8,546 nucleotides of DNA, taken from assembly GCA_002372175.1 (NCBI GenBank), contig DFIS01000047.1, forward strand, positions 1 to 8,546, written 5' to 3'. Below are positions 1-6,409 of this stretch, piece by piece (positions within the stretch are counted from its first letter, which is position 1; every line of letters starts with the position of its first letter). A program made the translations under genes and the position numbers. The notes beneath the pieces were generated by a model. That model did not search any database and was not told the DNA's origin. It saw only the letters and a program-made list of their open reading frames with translations. Origin of the DNA: Solobacterium sp. UBA3691 (lineage in GTDB: Bacteria; Bacillota_I; Bacilli_A; Erysipelotrichales; Erysipelotrichaceae).

Positions 1-51
1 TTACATATTTGCGTTGTCTACTTTGATGGGATCATATCATTTTATTCCTGC

Positions 52-1455
52 TTATTGCTTTTCCTCGGGTCTTTCCGGCGGTGTTCCTCCGTCTGTGGGT
101 TTCTCCTGGGGAGTTCCTCCGTCACCGGGCCTGCCTCCTTCAGGTCTTTCACCGGAAGGCATACCACCGTGTTCAGAGCTTCCGGAAGAATTGATTTCTA
201 CTACAACTGCTTCACCTGCGGATGCTGTGCCTTCTTCGTAGGCTTCTCCGTTTACGTAGAGTGTATATCCGTTCAGGTCGATGCTGTCGGCGTCACAGGT
301 CAGGGATGTGATCTGGGAGTCACCTGTCAGCGTCCATGTGCTGTCACTGTCCAGTTCGACGTAGACTTCGCCTTCGCTGTTAATTGCACCGCTGAAAGAA
401 GAGCTTTCCGTCAGGTACAGGTTCAGGCTGGACACTTCGTCGACGATCATGTTTCCGGTGATTGTCTGATCTTTGGCTGTCAGGGTGACATGACCGCCGT
501 TACTGCCTTCATTGCCCCAGCCGGCTGCTTCGGCACGCAGGAAGACTTCATCGCCTTCGTTGATGATCTCTGCATCACTGAGGGTGATCTCTGCGACGGT
601 GTTGTTGACGAAGAAGGTCTCACCGTTCTTGTTGGTCAGTGTGCCGCCGTTCATCGTGAAGCTTGCGGTTCCTTCAGCCGCATCGCCGGACATTGACTGA
701 TAGATCATGACGGCCTGGTAGTACGGGGATTTGTCGCTGTTCTTGGAGTTGTTGTCAGCTGTCAGTGTCACGTTGTTCAGAGTCACGGAGTTTTTGCCTT
801 CGACGACGACACCCTGGGAGGAGGTGGATGTCAGCTCGGCGTCATTGACTGTGATATCTGCTGTGGAGTAGATGACCGGGGAGCCCTTGCCGTCAGTTGT
901 ATATGTACCGCCGGTAACGGTGACGGTACCGCCGCCTCTGTCAGAACGGATCGCTGCCGAGGAGTTGCCTGTCGTGTGGATCGTCAGGTTCTCTGCATTC
1001 ATGGTGCCTCCGCCGGTCGTCATGATACCGCCGGAACAGTTGCCTGCTGTTTCGATCACCGAGTCACTGATATTGACGGTTGTACCTTCGCCGTAGCTGA
1101 ATACCGCGTTGGCGTGGGTGCCGTCGGTCGTAATGTGCAGATCGCTGAGATCGAGGGTGCCTCCGTCTGAGGCATACAGCGCGGAATTCTCGCCGTAGAA
1201 GTCTGCTTCGTCACCGTCTGCTTCACCGGTCTTGATCACTTCGGCATTGCTCAGGGATTCTGTTGTTCCTTCCGCACTCAGTACGTGTTCACCATCTTCG
1301 TGGTTCTCCAGAGTCTGCGTATTTGTTTCTGCTGTTTCCTGTACGGTCGCAGCCGTTTCGGCGGGTGCTGCTGTATTTTCTGTCTCAGCCTGGGATGTGC
1401 TGCATCCGGCCAGGAGTGTACATAAGACGATCGTTAATACCTGTTTGTTTGTCAT
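52..1455 (-). CDS. Secreted lipoprotein with predicted right-handed parallel beta-helix and Pro/Gly-rich C-terminal tail
   Basis: Predicted 467-residue exported lipoprotein of unknown function. A short basic N-terminus and hydrophobic core end in the lipobox LAGC, so Cys18 should be lipidated and the protein held on the outer face of the membrane. Residues 19-90 are an Ala/Thr/Glu-rich low-complexity linker. Residues of about 98-405 show some 10-12 imperfect repeats of 20-30 residues. Each has a beta-strand pattern such as GGT-x-x-VT or TVNISDS followed by a Gly/Asn/Thr turn, as in right-handed beta-helix or adhesin-like proteins. Residues 430-467 are Gly/Pro/Glu-rich, with GGTPQEKP and GGTPPERP as near-copies; no LPxTG sortase motif is visible. 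The start is supported by GAGGT seven bases upstream (1463-1467 on the minus strand). The gene is divergent from the ATP synthase operon and probably unrelated to it. Binding of polysaccharide or a host surface is possible but not shown; catalytic residues were not identified. Confidence 0.85.
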   Translation of the reverse strand: MTNKQVLTIVLCTLLAGCSTSQAETENTAAPAETAATVQETAETNTQTLENHEDGEHVLSAEGTTESLSNAEVIKTGEADGDEADFYGENSALYASDGGTLDLSDLHITTDGTHANAVFSYGEGTTVNISDSVIETAGNCSGGIMTTGGGTMNAENLTIHTTGNSSAAIRSDRGGGTVTVTGGTYTTDGKGSPVIYSTADITVNDAELTSTSSQGVVVEGKNSVTLNNVTLTADNNSKNSDKSPYYQAVMIYQSMSGDAAEGTASFTMNGGTLTNKNGETFFVNNTVAEITLSDAEIINEGDEVFLRAEAAGWGNEGSNGGHVTLTAKDQTITGNMIVDEVSSLNLYLTESSSFSGAINSEGEVYVELDSDSTWTLTGDSQITSLTCDADSIDLNGYTLYVNGEAYEEGTASAGEAVVVEINSSGSSEHGGMPSGERPEGGRPGDGGTPQEKPTDGGTPPERPEEKQ

Positions 1456-1566
1456 GGGTGATACCTCACTTTCTGCGGATGATCACAGTATGACAGAGCT
1501 GTCTGAACTTCCCGTGAACACTAAAGGAAAGGTATGTGAATCCTGCCTGCTGATATTTAGATGAAT

Positions 1567-1595
1567 AATATGTATTTTGCGCTTAAATCGGACAA
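1567..1595 (-). promoter_or_regulatory. Candidate promoter for the beta-helix lipoprotein gene
   Basis: Read on the minus strand, TTGTCC (1590-1595) is followed by a 17-bp spacer and CATATT (1567-1572). TATTAT (1565-1570) with a 19-bp spacer is an alternative -10. Transcription would start near 1560 and give a leader of about 105 nt. The match to consensus is moderate and based on inspection only. Confidence 0.4.
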
Positions 1596-1613
1596 AAGTG
1601 GTTTTTCTGTGGG

Positions 1614-1642
1614 TATTTTTTCAATTCTTTCCATAGTATAAT
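1614..1642 (+). promoter_or_regulatory. Candidate promoter of the ATP synthase operon (perfect -10, weak -35)
   Basis: A perfect TATAAT lies at 1637-1642. The T-rich hexamer TATTTT at 1614-1619 is placed 17 bp upstream but is a poor -35 match. This is the only consensus -10 I see before the operon. The predicted transcription start, about 7 nt downstream, falls near 1649, inside the first codons of atpI. The message would then have almost no leader, or initiate at the ATG at 1653. Confidence 0.45.
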
Positions 1643-1646
1643 TCTT

Positions 1647-2003
1647 ATGCATATGCCTAAGCGTGTTATGATTCTTTATGCCGTTCTTGTCGGTGTTACT
1701 GCGCTGATCCTGCTGATCTTCGGGCTTCCCCTGATGAACGGTTATCTGCTGGGCAGTGCTGTAGCCGCATTTCTTCTGTTTCGGAATGTGGTGTTCTGGT
1801 CAGACGTGCTTGATTCGCGATTTGCGTCAAGGTCTACAGGTTCTTCCCATTTTTTGGTAAACTATTTATTAATGGTAGTCGCCATGTTACTGTCGGTGAA
1901 ATTCCCGCAGTATCTGAATATATTCACCTGTGCTCTGGGTCTGCTGATGACCAAGATCACACTGGTGATCGATGAGCTTTGGAAAGGAAGGTCAGCTGAA
2001 TGA
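1647..2003 (+). CDS. atpI: ATP synthase subunit I (AtpI/UncI-like membrane protein)
   Basis: Small 118-residue integral membrane protein at the first position of the operon, where AtpI is normally found. In studied bacteria AtpI helps assemble or stabilise the c-ring and has been linked to cation handling; it is not part of the finished enzyme. Four hydrophobic segments can be seen at about residues 7-26, 31-50, 68-84 and 87-106, with a basic loop near 58-63. Sequence is weakly conserved in this family, so the call rests on size, topology and position. The start is uncertain. ATG 1647 has no Shine-Dalgarno and lies 4 nt after a TATAAT box, while ATG 1653 (residue 3, MPKRV) is an equally good choice and would fit a leaderless message. 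The stop overlaps the atpB start as ATGA, suggesting translational coupling. Confidence 0.8.
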   Translation: MHMPKRVMILYAVLVGVTALILLIFGLPLMNGYLLGSAVAAFLLFRNVVFWSDVLDSRFASRSTGSSHFLVNYLLMVVAMLLSVKFPQYLNIFTCALGLLMTKITLVIDELWKGRSAE

Positions 2004-2704
2004 CGATACAGTCGGATGTCTATACGATCATCCTTCTGACAGTGATCCTGTCGGTGGGAATCATTCTGCTTTCTAAGAAGATCGACAGGACCGATCCTCT
2101 GGCTGAGCCGAAGGGTATCATTCTGCCGGTGATCCTCGGTGTACAGACCGTATATAACAGCGTCAGAAGCAATGTCGGCAGTAAGACAGCAGATGTACTT
2201 ACACCGTATATCATTGTTCTCTGGGTATATATCTTTACTGCCAATACATGTTCACTGTTTGGTCTGTCTTCGCCGACAGCCAACCTCAGTGTTACGCTGC
2301 TGCTGGCATTTATCACGTGGGTGCTGATCCAGATCACCGAACTGAAGTACGGTGGTTTTAAAGCATATATGCATTCGTTTATTGAGCCTCTGGCCGTCAT
2401 GTTACCGATGAATATCATTGGTAAGTTCTCAACGATGGCTTCGATGTCACTGCGTCTTTTCGGCAATATCCTGTGCGGAAGCATCATGATGCAGCTGATC
2501 TACAACGCCTGCCAGATCGCTTCGACAAAGATTGCCAACATGTTTACATCAACAGAGAGTGCATTCAACTTCCTGGCCCCGGTCGTAGCACCGCTTCTGC
2601 ATGCGTACTTCGATCTGTTTGCAGGATTTGTACAGACACTTGTATTTGTTACATTAACGATGGTTCTGATCGGCAATGATATGCCGGAAGAAATAAAAGA
2701 TTAA
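2000..2704 (+). CDS. atpB: F-type ATP synthase subunit a
   Basis: Subunit a (234 residues) is the Fo stator channel that passes ions to and from the c-ring. The essential arginine is R152 in SLRLFGNILCG, equivalent to E. coli aArg210, which faces the c-subunit carboxylate. Other family marks are the segment PYIIVLWVYIF (69-79), the loop SPTANLSVTLLLA (91-103) and the last helices with a Gln in FVQTLVF. Hydrophobic segments lie at about 5-25, 69-90, 94-113, 131-165 and 194-226. Length is normal for Bacillota. The start overlaps the atpI stop by four bases (ATGA), and a purine-rich AAGGAAGG lies about 8 nt upstream. The next gene, atpE, follows after 18 nt with its own strong ribosome binding site. 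Confidence 0.97.
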   Translation: MTIQSDVYTIILLTVILSVGIILLSKKIDRTDPLAEPKGIILPVILGVQTVYNSVRSNVGSKTADVLTPYIIVLWVYIFTANTCSLFGLSSPTANLSVTLLLAFITWVLIQITELKYGGFKAYMHSFIEPLAVMLPMNIIGKFSTMASMSLRLFGNILCGSIMMQLIYNACQIASTKIANMFTSTESAFNFLAPVVAPLLHAYFDLFAGFVQTLVFVTLTMVLIGNDMPEEIKD

Positions 2705-2708
2705 AAGT

Positions 2709-2714
2709 AGGAGG
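2709..2714 (+). promoter_or_regulatory. Strong Shine-Dalgarno of atpE
   Basis: A perfect AGGAGG sits 8 nt before the atpE ATG and is followed by a T-run. It is the best ribosome binding site in the operon. This fits the need for many c subunits (about 8-15) per enzyme, compared with one a and two b. Confidence 0.8.
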
Positions 2715-2722
2715 AGTTTTTT

Positions 2723-2953
2723 ATGGATATCAACAAAGGTTTGATCGCTATCGGTGCCGGACTGGCTGTTATGACAGGTATGCTTACCGGACGTGGTGAA
2801 GGTGAAGTTGCTGCTCATGCATGTGATGCGATCGGTAAGAACCCTGAAGCAGAGTCCAAGATCCGCAGCACAATGATCCTCGGTATCGCTCTGTCTGAGA
2901 CCTGTGCTATCTATGGTCTGCTGGTTGCCATTCTTCTGATTTTCGTATATTAG
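2723..2953 (+). CDS. atpE: F-type ATP synthase subunit c, with two-carboxylate Na+ site motif
   Basis: Hairpin subunit (76 residues) of the rotating c-ring in the membrane. Helix 1 (about 5-37) carries a Gly-rich stretch TGRGEGEV (22-29). The polar loop is GKNPEAES (38-45). Helix 2 (about 50-75) holds the ion-carrying carboxylate E59 in ALSETCAIYG. Aligned without gaps on the loop proline with the Na+-binding c subunit of Ilyobacter tartaricus, E26 falls at Gln32, E59 at Glu65, T60 at Ser66, C61 at Thr67 and Y64 at Tyr70. Two acidic residues plus Thr and Tyr are the known two-carboxylate Na+ motif (Fusobacterium nucleatum type). H+-coupled c subunits of Bacillus or E. coli lack these polar ligands. 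Na+ coupling is thus a strong inference, not proof. C61 is a departure from the usual Thr. The ATG is fixed by AGGAGG 8 nt upstream. Confidence 0.97.
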   Translation: MDINKGLIAIGAGLAVMTGMLTGRGEGEVAAHACDAIGKNPEAESKIRSTMILGIALSETCAIYGLLVAILLIFVY

Positions 2954-2962
2954 GGCTAAACG

Positions 2963-3472
2963 ATGATTGATATTGATATCATTAGTCAGCTGATACCCAA
3001 TCCGATCACCATGCTTGTGCAGCTGTGCAGTACGCTGGTATTGTTTTTGCTTGCGCGCAAGTTCCTTTGGGCATCAGTGAAGAACTTCCTGCAGAAACGA
3101 TCTGAGAAGATGCAGGAAGACCTGAAACAGAGCGAGAATGCCAGAGCTGCGGCGGAAACAGACCGTCAGGCTGCGGCAGAACAGCTGAGTCAGGCTGGCG
3201 CACGCTCGGAACAGATCATCGAAGCGGCAGTCAGGGAAGCCAAGGTCGAAAAGGATTCGATCATTGCCCAGGCGAACAAGGAAGCAGAGTCCATGCGCAA
3301 GAAGGCAGAAGAACAGATCGAAGCCCAGCGTGAACAGATGTTCCAGTCCCTGCAGCAGGATATCGTGGATATTGCGATCACGGCAGCCGGTAAGATCATC
3401 CAGAACAAGGATGGTGAAGATCTGGACCATGACGCTGTAGATGCGTTTGTAAAGGAAGTCAGCGGATCATGA
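2963..3472 (+). CDS. atpF: F-type ATP synthase subunit b
   Basis: Subunit b (169 residues) is the peripheral stalk linking membrane subunit a to delta and alpha so the head does not spin. A single N-terminal transmembrane helix (about 13-34) is followed by the juxtamembrane segment KFLWASVKNFLQKRSEKM and a long charged, Ala-rich amphipathic helix (about 45-150) expected to form the b2 right-handed coiled coil. The C-terminus, with VDIAITAAGKII, is typical of the delta-binding end. The length is normal for the family. The gene begins 9 nt after atpE, with only a weak AGGG upstream, so its translation may rely on ribosomes leaving atpE. Its stop codon overlaps the atpH start (ATGA at 3469-3472). 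Confidence 0.96.
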   Translation: MIDIDIISQLIPNPITMLVQLCSTLVLFLLARKFLWASVKNFLQKRSEKMQEDLKQSENARAAAETDRQAAAEQLSQAGARSEQIIEAAVREAKVEKDSIIAQANKEAESMRKKAEEQIEAQREQMFQSLQQDIVDIAITAAGKIIQNKDGEDLDHDAVDAFVKEVSGS

Positions 3473-4014
3473 GCAGTGAAGTCAGCGAGAGATATGCCGG
3501 CGCATTGTTCTCTCTGGCCGAAGATGACGGCATGGTCGCAGAAAGAAAGGAAGATGTCACGGATCTGATCCGGATACTGGATGAGACACCGGAACTGAAT
3601 ACTTTTTTCAATGCGGTCAAGATCAGCCGTGAAGAGAAGAAGGCTTTTATCGATCAGATCTTTGGGGAAGTCTATGATAAGGATATGATCAACTTCCTGA
3701 AAGTACTGATCGATAAAGGACGTATACAGCAGCTGAAAGAGATCCTGAAGGAGTTTATCGTCAAGGCCAATGAAGCTCTCGGTATCAAAGAGGCAGTCGT
3801 ATGGTCGGCGAGAAAGCTCAGTGAAGAGGATCTGGCCAAACTGAAGAGTGCACTGGAAAAGAAGTATGACTGTCAGGTCATCCTGTCCAATAAGATCGAT
3901 AAGTCGGTAATTGCCGGTATTAAGGTCGTTGTGGGCAACAGTGTTACGGATGTGACGGTGAAAGACCGTCTGGAGAAGATGAAGGGAATGCTGCTGAAGG
4001 GAGGATTAGCATGA
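3469..4014 (+). CDS. atpH: F-type ATP synthase subunit delta (OSCP)
   Basis: Delta (181 residues) sits on top of the alpha3beta3 head and joins it to the b dimer. The N-terminal helical domain begins with the family hallmark VSERYAGALFSLAEDDG (about 4-20), which binds the alpha N-termini. The C-terminal part has KEAVVWSARKLSEEDLAKL (104-122) and ends with GIKVVVGNSVTDVTVKDRL followed by a short helix, matching the conserved OSCP C-terminal signature. Length is typical. The gene is coupled on both sides: ATGA overlap with atpF at the start and ATGA overlap with atpA at the end. A purine-rich AAAGGAAG lies about 10 nt before the ATG, inside atpF. Confidence 0.96.
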   Translation: MSSEVSERYAGALFSLAEDDGMVAERKEDVTDLIRILDETPELNTFFNAVKISREEKKAFIDQIFGEVYDKDMINFLKVLIDKGRIQQLKEILKEFIVKANEALGIKEAVVWSARKLSEEDLAKLKSALEKKYDCQVILSNKIDKSVIAGIKVVVGNSVTDVTVKDRLEKMKGMLLKGGLA

Positions 4015-5534
4015 GAGATATCAGACCTGAAGAAATAAGTGCTCTGATCAAACAGCAGATCCGCAGCTACGATCATAAGATCCATTCCGATGATGTCGGT
4101 TATGTGATCAGTGTAGGTGACGGTATTGCCATGGTTCAGGGTATTGATAAAGCAATGGCATCAGAGCTTCTGGAATTTCCCAATGATGTATACGGTATGG
4201 TCCTGAACCTTGAGGAAGATCATATCGGTGCCGTACTTCTCGGTAACGATTCCCTGATCAGGGAAGGCGATGAAGTACGCCGTACAGGCAGGATCGTCGA
4301 AGTACCTGTCGGTGATGCGATGCTTGGCAGAGTTGTCAACGCACTCGGTCAGCCGATCGACGGCCGCGGGGAGATCGTCACAGACAGAAGAAGACCTGTG
4401 GAGAGAGTGGCACCCGGTGTCATGACCCGCAGATCCGTATATCAGCCGCTGATGACCGGTCTGAAGATTATCGATACGATGATTCCGATCGGTAAGGGAC
4501 AGCGTGAGCTGATCATCGGTGACCGTGAAACAGGTAAGACAGCGATCGCCATTGATACGATCATTAACCAGAAGGGTAAGAATGTTAACTGTATCTATGT
4601 AGCCATAGGACAGAAAGAGAGTACGGTAGCCCGTCTTGTACAGCAGCTGCGTGAACATGATGCGATGGAGTATACCACCGTTGTTAATGCGTCTGCCAGT
4701 GAGAGTGCACCGTTACAGTATATTGCGCCGTACGCAGGATGTGCGATCGGTGAAGAGTGGATGGAACAGGGCAAGGATGTACTGATCATCTATGATGATC
4801 TGTCCAAGCATGCGGTTGCTTACCGTACAATGTCCCTGCTGCTGAGAAGGCCTCCGGGACGTGAAGCATACCCTGGTGATGTTTTCTACCTGCATTCCCG
4901 TCTGCTGGAGAGAGCCGCAAAGCTTTCCGATGAACTCGGCGGCGGATCACTGACAGCACTGCCGATCATTGAGACACAGGCCGGTGATATCTCAGCATAT
5001 ATCCCGACGAATGTCATCTCGATCACGGACGGACAGATCTTCTTACAGACAGAACTGTTCAACTCCGGTGTAAGACCTGCGGTAGACTCCGGTCTTTCGG
5101 TATCCCGTGTAGGTTCCAATGCCCAGACCAAAGCAATGAAGAAGGTATCTTCTTCGCTGAAGCTTGATCTTGCGCAGTACCATGAGATGTTAACGTTCTC
5201 GCAGTTTGGTTCTGATCTGGATCCGGCAACGAAGAAGGTTATCGAACATGGTTCCAGGATCACGGAACTGCTGAAACAGCCGCAGTATCAGCCGATGTCT
5301 GTCGAAGAACAGGTCATCTCGATGTATGCGGTAAGAAATAACTTCATCGATGAGATCGACGTGGAGGATATCCGTGCTTTTGAGCGTTTCATGCACAGAT
5401 TCTTCAAGGATCAGCACGCTGATATCCTGAAGGAGATCGTAGAAGCAGGAGATATCTCCGCAGAACTGAATGATGAGATCAAAGCCGCAATGAGAGAGGC
5501 TGTTGATCAGTTCAAACTGACAAGAGGAGCGTAG
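4011..5534 (+). CDS. atpA: F-type ATP synthase subunit alpha
   Basis: Alpha (507 residues) forms the non-catalytic nucleotide sites of the F1 head. The N-terminal helix (1-25) contacts delta. The beta-barrel domain follows (about 27-95), then the nucleotide-binding domain with the P-loop GDRETGKT (170-177). Later come the Walker B region DVLIIYDDLSKHAVAYR, the PGREAYPGDVFYLHSRLLERAAK segment cut here to its key residues (PGREAYPGD, HSRLLERA), the family signature PAVDSGLSVSRVGS with the interface arginine, and a C-terminal helical domain. The usual P-loop is GDRQTGKT; Glu173 replaces Gln, although other lineages, such as mycobacteria with Lys, also vary here. Length is normal. The start is well supported by AGGGAGG about 8 nt upstream and the ATGA overlap with atpH. 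The following gene, atpG, starts 3 nt after the stop. Confidence 0.98.
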   Translation: MRDIRPEEISALIKQQIRSYDHKIHSDDVGYVISVGDGIAMVQGIDKAMASELLEFPNDVYGMVLNLEEDHIGAVLLGNDSLIREGDEVRRTGRIVEVPVGDAMLGRVVNALGQPIDGRGEIVTDRRRPVERVAPGVMTRRSVYQPLMTGLKIIDTMIPIGKGQRELIIGDRETGKTAIAIDTIINQKGKNVNCIYVAIGQKESTVARLVQQLREHDAMEYTTVVNASASESAPLQYIAPYAGCAIGEEWMEQGKDVLIIYDDLSKHAVAYRTMSLLLRRPPGREAYPGDVFYLHSRLLERAAKLSDELGGGSLTALPIIETQAGDISAYIPTNVISITDGQIFLQTELFNSGVRPAVDSGLSVSRVGSNAQTKAMKKVSSSLKLDLAQYHEMLTFSQFGSDLDPATKKVIEHGSRITELLKQPQYQPMSVEEQVISMYAVRNNFIDEIDVEDIRAFERFMHRFFKDQHADILKEIVEAGDISAELNDEIKAAMREAVDQFKLTRGA

Positions 5535-5537
5535 TAA

Positions 5538-6392
5538 ATGGCACAGTCCAAGCAGGCTCTGAGATCACGGATCAAGTCCGTAAACAATACGAAGAAGATC
5601 ACCAGCGCAATGGAGATGATCGCCAATGCCAAACTTGTTCGTCAGCGTTCACGGATGGAAGCCAACCGTGAATATGCAGAGCGTCTTCAGCAGATGGTAA
5701 ACGAGATCGTCTTCCGCAATCCCGGGCTGGAGAATGCTTTATTGTACCCTAACGGCAGCACCGGAAAGTTCTCCATTGTCTTCTGCAGTGATCTGGGACT
5801 GTGCGGCGGATATAACCAGAATATCCTGAAACTGGCCAGAACCGAGATGACAAAAGAGGATCCTGTCGTACTGATCGGTACGAGCCTCTACCGTTCGATG
5901 AAGGAAGAGGGCTTCAACCTGATCCATGATGAACCGATCTCTTCGGATCATCTGATCTTTGAGACATTAAAGCCATGGATTGAAGAGGGAGAAGACAGAT
6001 ATCTGAGAAATGAAGTAGGCTGTGTACAGCTCTTATATACGGTATTTGTCAATACGATGAATTTCCGTGCTTCGGTGGATAAGCTGCTGCCTTGTGAGTT
6101 TGTCGGGGAACTGCCGGATGCGCATGACGGTATGCATATCGAGACATTGTTTGAACCGGATGCGGATACGATCCTCAGCAGTCTGATCCCGATGATGATC
6201 CAGGATGTTGCCTATTCCGACTGGATGGAATCGACAACGAGTGAGCAGGGAAGCCGCCGTATGGCAATGAAGACAGCGACGGATAACGCAGATGAGCTGA
6301 GTGAAAAGCTGCTGCTCGAATACAACAAAGCACGTCAGGCCGCGATCACGCAGGAGATCACTGAGATCGTAGGCGGTTCGGATGCGGTATAG
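5538..6392 (+). CDS. atpG: F-type ATP synthase subunit gamma
   Basis: Gamma (284 residues) is the rotating central shaft inside the alpha3beta3 hexamer. The N-terminal helix carries the classic RIKSVNNTKKITSAMEMIA (11-29). The Rossmann-like middle domain includes SDLGLCGGYN (84-93). The C-terminal helix pairs with the first as a coiled coil and contains AMKTATDNA and the conserved YNKARQAAITQEITEIV near the end. The extra regulatory cysteine insert of chloroplast gamma is not present. Length is normal. The ribosome binding site AGAGGAG (5523-5529) lies within the last codons of atpA, 8 nt before the ATG. The 17-nt gap to atpD carries that gene's own site. Confidence 0.98.
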   Translation: MAQSKQALRSRIKSVNNTKKITSAMEMIANAKLVRQRSRMEANREYAERLQQMVNEIVFRNPGLENALLYPNGSTGKFSIVFCSDLGLCGGYNQNILKLARTEMTKEDPVVLIGTSLYRSMKEEGFNLIHDEPISSDHLIFETLKPWIEEGEDRYLRNEVGCVQLLYTVFVNTMNFRASVDKLLPCEFVGELPDAHDGMHIETLFEPDADTILSSLIPMMIQDVAYSDWMESTTSEQGSRRMAMKTATDNADELSEKLLLEYNKARQAAITQEITEIVGGSDAV

Positions 6393-6409
6393 GAAAGAAG
6401 GTAACCAAG

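Noticed and set aside
1..51. Terminator or gene end downstream of the lipoprotein gene
   Set aside because: No hairpin with a T-run and no plausible coding frame was found in this short stretch.
55..696. Long open frame (213 codons) on the + strand opposite the lipoprotein gene
   Set aside because: It is antisense to a protein with a clear signal peptide, lipobox and repeats. Its own product has no domain-like pattern and it lacks a ribosome binding site.
1492..1503. Inverted repeat GACAG-AG-CTGTC in the lipoprotein leader
   Set aside because: The five-base arms are too short to call an operator or hairpin without a second copy or other support.
1456..1646. Possible Na+-sensing riboswitch or other leader RNA before the ATP synthase operon
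   Set aside because: The best promoter leaves essentially no leader before atpI, and no conserved stem-rich element was seen in the region.
4161..4658. Minus-strand open frame (165 codons) inside atpA
   Set aside because: It lies wholly opposite a highly conserved gene. Similar antisense frames occur opposite atpB, atpF, atpG and atpD, as expected by chance at this composition.
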